From Zygnema cylindricum (Eukaryota > Streptophyta > Zygnematophyceae > Zygnematales > Zygnemataceae), in assembly GCA_037447655.1 (NCBI GenBank), contig JBBHKE010000190.1:277617-310730 (forward strand): 33,114 nucleotides of DNA. The letters are read 5' to 3'. Both the position numbers and the translations under genes were made by a program. Shown here piece by piece: positions 29,901-33,114 of the stretch; the first letter of the stretch is position 1; every line of letters begins with the position of its first letter. A model generated the notes under the pieces. It was given only the letters and a program-made list of their open reading frames with translations. It did not search any database and was not told where the DNA came from.

Positions 29901-31569
29901 CAAATGATAAAAAAATTGACTTCAATCTCTATTGCAAAATTATAATATTACTTCAGAAAAGTCGGTATCATTAAAAATAAAGGGGGTTACTATCAAATAA
30001 TGCAAAAAAAAAACATCAAGATATAAATTGAATTTACAATTCCATTTTTTTTTTTACATTATTTTTTTTTACTTCCCCTCCCCTCCCCTCCCCTCCCTCC
30101 CTCCCACTCTCTCTCTCTCCCACTCCTCTCCCTCTTCCTCTCACCCCAATGGAGAAGAAATAGTGTGGAAGTTGAGCTCTTTACTCCCATAGTGAACCGG
30201 CATCTGTCTCCCTCTCCCTCTATCCCTCTCATTCCCCAAACACTGGTCTGCAAAGGAGAGGAGAGGGAGGCCGCGCCACAGGAGGACGCCAGGCTCTCGG
30301 TACTGAAGAGGGAAGGAAAGGGAGAGGAAGAGGGGAGAGGAGAGGGAGAGGGAGAGGGGAGGAGAGGGAGAGGGGAGGAGAGGGAGGGGGGGAGGAGGGG
30401 GAGAGGGGAGGAGGGGGAGAGGGGAGGGAGAGGGAGAGGGAGGGAGAGGGGGAGGGAGAGGGTAGGAGAGGGAGAGGAGAGGGAGAGAAGAGGGGGAGGA
30501 GAGGGGAAGGAGAGGGGATGAAGAGGGAGAGGTGGGAGGGGAGAGGGAGAAGAGCGAGGAGGAGAGGGGGGGAGAGAGAGAGGAGAGGGAGAAGAGAGGG
30601 GAAGTGAGGGAGAGGAGAGGGAGAAGAGGGGAGGGGAAGGGGAGGAGAGGGGAAGGAGAGGTGAAGAAGAGGAGTGGGAGAGGATTGGAGATAGGGAAGG
30701 GGAGGTGGGGAGAAGGATAGGAGGAGGCAAGAGAGAGAAACACAGAAACAAAGAGATAGAAAAAAGAAACAAAACCAAAGACAGAGAGCACACAAGTAAG
30801 AGAGAGAAACAGAAAAAGGAAACCAGCGATGGGGAAGAGAGAGAGGGAGAGACAAGCGTACAGTCAACCAGAAACAAAAGCAAGAAACACACCAAAAAAG
30901 AAGGCGAAAAAAAGGTTAAAAGAAAAGAAAAACACAGGATATAATATAAAATGAAACAAAAACTAAAAAAATAAAGAGAGAGAAAAAGGGAACAGACAGA
31001 CAGAAAGAGTCGAAGAGAACGGAAGAAAAACATTAAAATGAAAAACTACAGAAGTACGAAAAGAGGGAGAAAGATACAAAGCAAGAGAGAAAGAAGAGAG
31101 AGAAAGTGAAACAAGAAAGAAAGAGGGATAGAGAGCGAGCACAAAAAAAAACCTACAGGCAGACAGATAGACAGAAATTGAGAGACAGAAAGCTAAAAAG
31201 ATAAAAAAAGAGCGACAAAGAAAGACAAAAGAGAAACCAAAGGAGGAAAGAAAAAGAGAGACGTAAGAAGACAAAAAGAGAAAGAAACAAAGAGACAAAA
31301 AGAGACAAAACGATACAAAGTGAGACAGAGACAGACAGAAAGAAGCAAAGAAAAAAAACTTCTCCCCCTCCCCCTCCCCCTCCCACCTGGGCGAAGATAT
31401 GGTCCTTGGGGTCCAGAGCTGCGGCTGCGGCTATATTCACACCCTCCTCCCCCATGGTGGTCATATGGAAGGACAACCTTCCCTGTCTCTGGGCCTCATA
31501 GAATACCACATCCATGGCCTGGAGGGACACCATGGATTTGTACATCTTCACAGCCATTTCCTTCGAAAC
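23996..31569 (-). CDS. BCKDHA: Branched-chain 2-oxoacid dehydrogenase E1 alpha subunit (mitochondrial), 5'-partial, seven coding exons seen
   Basis: E1 decarboxylates the 2-oxoacids from Leu, Ile and Val using thiamine diphosphate and passes the acyl group to E2 in the mitochondrial matrix. Exons on the minus strand: 31569-31387, 30302-30145, then 29500-29401 or its duplicate 27609-27510, then 27228-27117, 25139-25000, 24721-24536, 24169-23996 (TAA 23998-23996). All junctions have GT donors and AG acceptors, and phases agree throughout (0, 2, 0, 1, 0, 0). With one copy of the duplicated pair the total is 350 codons. Motifs: [10 protein letters not shown] and YEAQRQGR (exon 1), [11 protein letters not shown] and RQMPVHYGS (exon 2), the ThDP motif GEGAASE with NNGWAIS 28 residues later, [10 protein letters not shown], and the phosphorylation-loop sequence [15 protein letters not shown]. 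The C-terminus ends [10 protein letters not shown]. The first ~100 residues and transit peptide are missing and probably lie beyond the right edge. The exon with GEG carries an unusual Gly5 run. Confidence 0.9.
24730..24985. repeat. Polypurine/polypyrimidine tract filling an intron
   Basis: A (GA)n/(GGGAGA)n tract on the plus strand, hence (CT)n on the coding strand, occupies nearly all of the 278-base intron 24722-24999. Open frames across it are low-complexity artefacts. Confidence 0.85.
25195..25320. repeat. Polypurine tract (GGGAG)n in an intron
   Basis: A purine-rich low-complexity stretch upstream of the acceptor at 25140 (coding-strand pyrimidines). Confidence 0.75.
25440..25665. repeat. 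Degenerate minisatellite, ~32-40 bp period, in an intron
   Basis: Variants of ggRacaggacaaaaaggtgc followed by aattag/aactag and cctaa/ccgaa recur at about 25460, 25490, 25525, 25610 and 25640. Copies are diverged and interrupted. Confidence 0.5.
25700..26911. other. Intron sequence with no gene, AT-rich
   Basis: This is part of the 1,977-base intron 25140-27116. Short direct repeats occur (tgttattaacactga near 25937 and 25969; ttcact[ga]actctaatag near 26054 and 26116), perhaps a decayed small transposon. No coding exon is needed here, because the flanking exons join in phase. Confidence 0.45.
27117..27228 (-). CDS. BCKDHA: BCKDH E1-alpha ThDP-motif exon, intact copy
   Basis: This 112-base exon encodes [18 protein letters not shown] and then [17 protein letters not shown], with acceptor ctttttag and donor gtattt. 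It supplies the second half of the thiamine-diphosphate motif. It joins in phase to the exon starting at 25139 (GDGIAGRG). The duplicate at 29007-29119 is frameshifted. Confidence 0.88.
27613..27890. repeat. Polypurine tract upstream of the copy B exon acceptor
   Basis: (GA)n and (GGGA)n on the plus strand directly abut the acceptor of exon 27609-27510, extending its pyrimidine tract to over 250 bases on the coding strand. Confidence 0.85.
28211..28799. other. Unique spacer between the duplicated exon blocks
   Basis: T- and TC-rich (ttcctttcccttcccc-type words at 28550-28795). No exon or repeat partner was recognised. It separates the two 1.3-kb copies, so the duplication is not a simple head-to-tail tandem. 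Confidence 0.5.
29007..29119 (-). pseudogene. Frameshifted duplicate of the ThDP-motif exon
   Basis: It is identical to 27117-27228 except for one extra base in a C run on the coding strand (ccc to cccc; ggg to gggg on the plus strand near 29073), making it 113 bases. The frame then reaches TAA a few codons later. If spliced in, it would truncate the protein. The difference is a homopolymer length, so a sequencing error is possible. Confidence 0.8.
29504..29785. repeat. Polypurine tract upstream of the copy A exon acceptor
   Basis: This is the counterpart of 27613-27890, differing only in short-repeat length. Confidence 0.85.
30310..31355. repeat. One-kilobase polypurine-rich intron
   Basis: Nearly the whole intron 30303-31386 is purine on the plus strand: (GGGAGAGGA)n at 30310-30720, then (GAGAAA/GACAGA)-type sequence to about 31355. 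The long minus-strand frames rich in Ser, Pro, Leu and Phe across it are translation of (CT)n and not genes. Confidence 0.85.
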
Positions 31570-31599
31570 CTGCCCGATTTTTTCCCCGCGGAAAAAAAA

Positions 31600-31632
31600 A
31601 ATACATATATAGATATATATATATATATTAGG
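31600..31632. repeat. AT microsatellite
   Basis: A (ta)n-type run (tatatagatatatatatata) lies just beyond the first visible E1-alpha exon, in the upstream intron. Confidence 0.7.
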
Positions 31633-31879
31633 GCGTTTTCTCATGGTTTTTTCACGGTTTTTTCTTAGAGTATGTGCTCTAAGTAAAGGTTATTTTCTCT
31701 AGTTTTCCTCAAAAGTTTAATTCTGCACCGAGGAAAACTTAAATACTAAGAAAGTGTAGAAACCGAAGTAATAATTTACATCATCTTGAAACTTGGTATT
31801 TCGGCGTCTTCCTTTATTTGACCCCACTGCCACTTCAAAGGGGAAAATGGATTTTGGGGAAATGGACTTTTTTTAGGGT

Positions 31880-32530
31880 TTTTCTCAGGGCAGGATATTC
31901 GACCCATTGTCACGTCATAACAACTCATCTTCTAACTCAAACGTGAATGGCATCGAGAGACGTTTTAAGGAAAAGTAACACTTGACCAACAAATAGGAAA
32001 AAATTCTACGCATGTTTTACACGATTTGAACATTTTTGCACGTGGGAGAGACACGTTCTGCACGTCACCGCACATGTATGGAAAAAAAAATTACAGGAGC
32101 CTCAGACCTCCACTTTCATTCATGGATCTTTGCAAAAGTCCACACCATCAATGCCTCTTCCCCTCCCTCTTCCACCACCCCTCCCCTCCCCCTCTTCCAG
32201 GAATTAAACCTGACAATATTGGTAGGAAATGAGGTGGGAAATGAAAGAGCTCTGAAGAAGAGTTTTTTTACTATCTTTGTGCATAATTTGGTGACAGGGC
32301 AAGAGAGAAAAGACCAAAAAAAATAAAATCGGGAAGCCATGGCAGAAAGTTCCAGAAATTAGGGACGTCGAGAGTGTCAAAAATAATCGTGACGTCACAA
32401 TGTCACAGAAAACTAACTTCTACAATGTCACAAAAAATAAACGTCTACAACGTCACAAAAAAATCGACATCTACGATATTTAATCGTCACAAGCTTATGT
32501 AGAATCTACAAATGTCACAACTTTAAGTGA
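31880..32530 (+). repeat. Dispersed repeat, copy 2 (first copy at 18850-19660)
   Basis: Blocks appear in the same order and orientation as at 18.9-19.6 kb, ending in an array of short direct repeats of the form ctacaa[tc]gtcacaaaaaa (about 32385-32520). If it is an insertion it lies in the 5' part of the BCKDH gene or its next intron. Confidence 0.55.
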
Positions 32531-33114
32531 CGACTCTTGATTTCTGACATTGGAATATTCAAAAAACTAGTACGGAAAAACTTTACTAAATGTAGCAATG
32601 AAAAATTTCAAATTTTGTTCAACTTTGTTTAATTTTTCACCATTTGTTTAAAGATTAAAACAAGGTTTACAATAATTTTAAGGAAAAAGCATTAGTAGCT
32701 TAATCCTTTTAGAGTGAAAGAGAATGACTTTGACTTTTCTTTTTTATGTATTTAAAAAGTTAAACTTCAAGTGAATTTTATACATTAAAGTGAGTTATAT
32801 ATCTATTGTAAAAAACTTGAACTAGGGTTTATAAACTTAAAAAAAAAAGGACAAAATTGATGAATTATAACCTTTAAAAAGTTGATGTATTTCAAGCGAA
32901 ACATGGACCTAGGTTATCGTTTTTGTTTATTAAAAAATTATTGTTTATAAAGGTATTTCACATCCATAATGTACAAAACATTTTTTACATTTTATTATAC
33001 TCAATCCAAAAATTTCATCATTCTACGACCCATAAAACGACCACGACGAACAAAAGGAAAAGAAAAGAGAGAGAGAGAGAGAGAGAGAGAACTTTAAAAA
33101 CCTAACTCATATTA
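32531..33114. other. AT-rich right edge without recognised genes
   Basis: No exon of the E1-alpha transit-peptide region could be recognised on the minus strand. A (GA)n microsatellite lies at about 33066-33091. Confidence 0.45.

Larger units (their letters stand above)
28800..30104 (-). repeat. Duplicated block in the BCKDH E1-alpha gene, copy A (5' side)
   Basis: This is the partner of 26912-28210, offset by about 1,889-1,892 bases, with 589 bases of non-duplicated sequence between the copies. It holds exon 29500-29401 (frame intact) and the frameshifted exon 29119-29007. Near-identity including intron low-complexity sequence implies very recent duplication, or an assembly artefact such as an unmerged haplotype. 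Confidence 0.9.

Noticed and set aside
30059-31033. Long minus-strand frame (324 codons) rich in Ser, Pro, Leu and Phe
   Set aside because: Translation of a (CT)n tract in an intron. Only the last part overlaps a true E1-alpha exon (30302-30145), and that exon is in other frames of the listed ORFs.
32385-32520. CRISPR-like array of short repeats
   Set aside because: Repeat words are short, degenerate and irregularly spaced, and the window is a eukaryotic nuclear sequence.

Overview
This window looks like nuclear DNA from a plant-lineage eukaryote. The evidence is spliced genes with GT/AG introns, two Ty1/copia LTR retrotransposons whose primer site is an exact complement of the plant initiator tRNA-Met anticodon arm (as I recall that tRNA), a class-3 lipase, and a branched-chain 2-oxoacid dehydrogenase E1-alpha gene. 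Bacterial operons, rRNA genes and CRISPR arrays are absent. The species cannot be named. An early-diverging land plant or streptophyte is a guess.

Layout. 1-459 (+) holds the last two exons of an unidentified gene. 1711-3456 (-) is an uninterrupted class-3 lipase gene convergent with it. 3457-5570 is gene-free. 5571-16255 is a nested retrotransposon pair. An older minus-strand copia element (element 2, 5576-16250, target duplication ccttc) lost most of pol and kept gag. A plus-strand copia element (element 1, 6753-13216) then inserted into the last few bases of its left LTR. Both are dead, carrying stops and frameshifts. 16256-21480 is non-coding repeat debris with a TIR-bounded element that carries a long poly-C/poly-G palindrome. 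21490-23545 (+) is a 5'-truncated, decayed non-LTR retrotransposon with reverse transcriptase, a zinc motif and a possible restriction-like endonuclease region.

23996-31569 (-) holds the last seven coding exons of the mitochondrial BCKDH E1-alpha gene (350 codons). Its upstream exons, including the transit peptide, are not visible and probably lie beyond the right edge. A block of about 1.3 kb carrying two of these exons is present twice (26912-28210 and 28800-30104). The copy further from the 3' end of the gene has a one-base homopolymer insertion that breaks an exon. The introns are packed with polypurine/polypyrimidine tracts. 31600-33114 is non-coding and contains a second copy of a repeat seen at 18.9-19.6 kb.

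The most interesting signals are: (i) both copia families start gag inside the LTR and read through a primer site whose in-frame ATG pairs with the CAU anticodon of the primer tRNA; (ii) tRNA-like sequences with recognisable B boxes lie antisense in all four LTRs; (iii) the duplicated exon block in BCKDH E1-alpha, whose splice phases make the copies alternatives rather than additions; (iv) four 11-residue R-R-x-S-type repeats at the lipase N-terminus.
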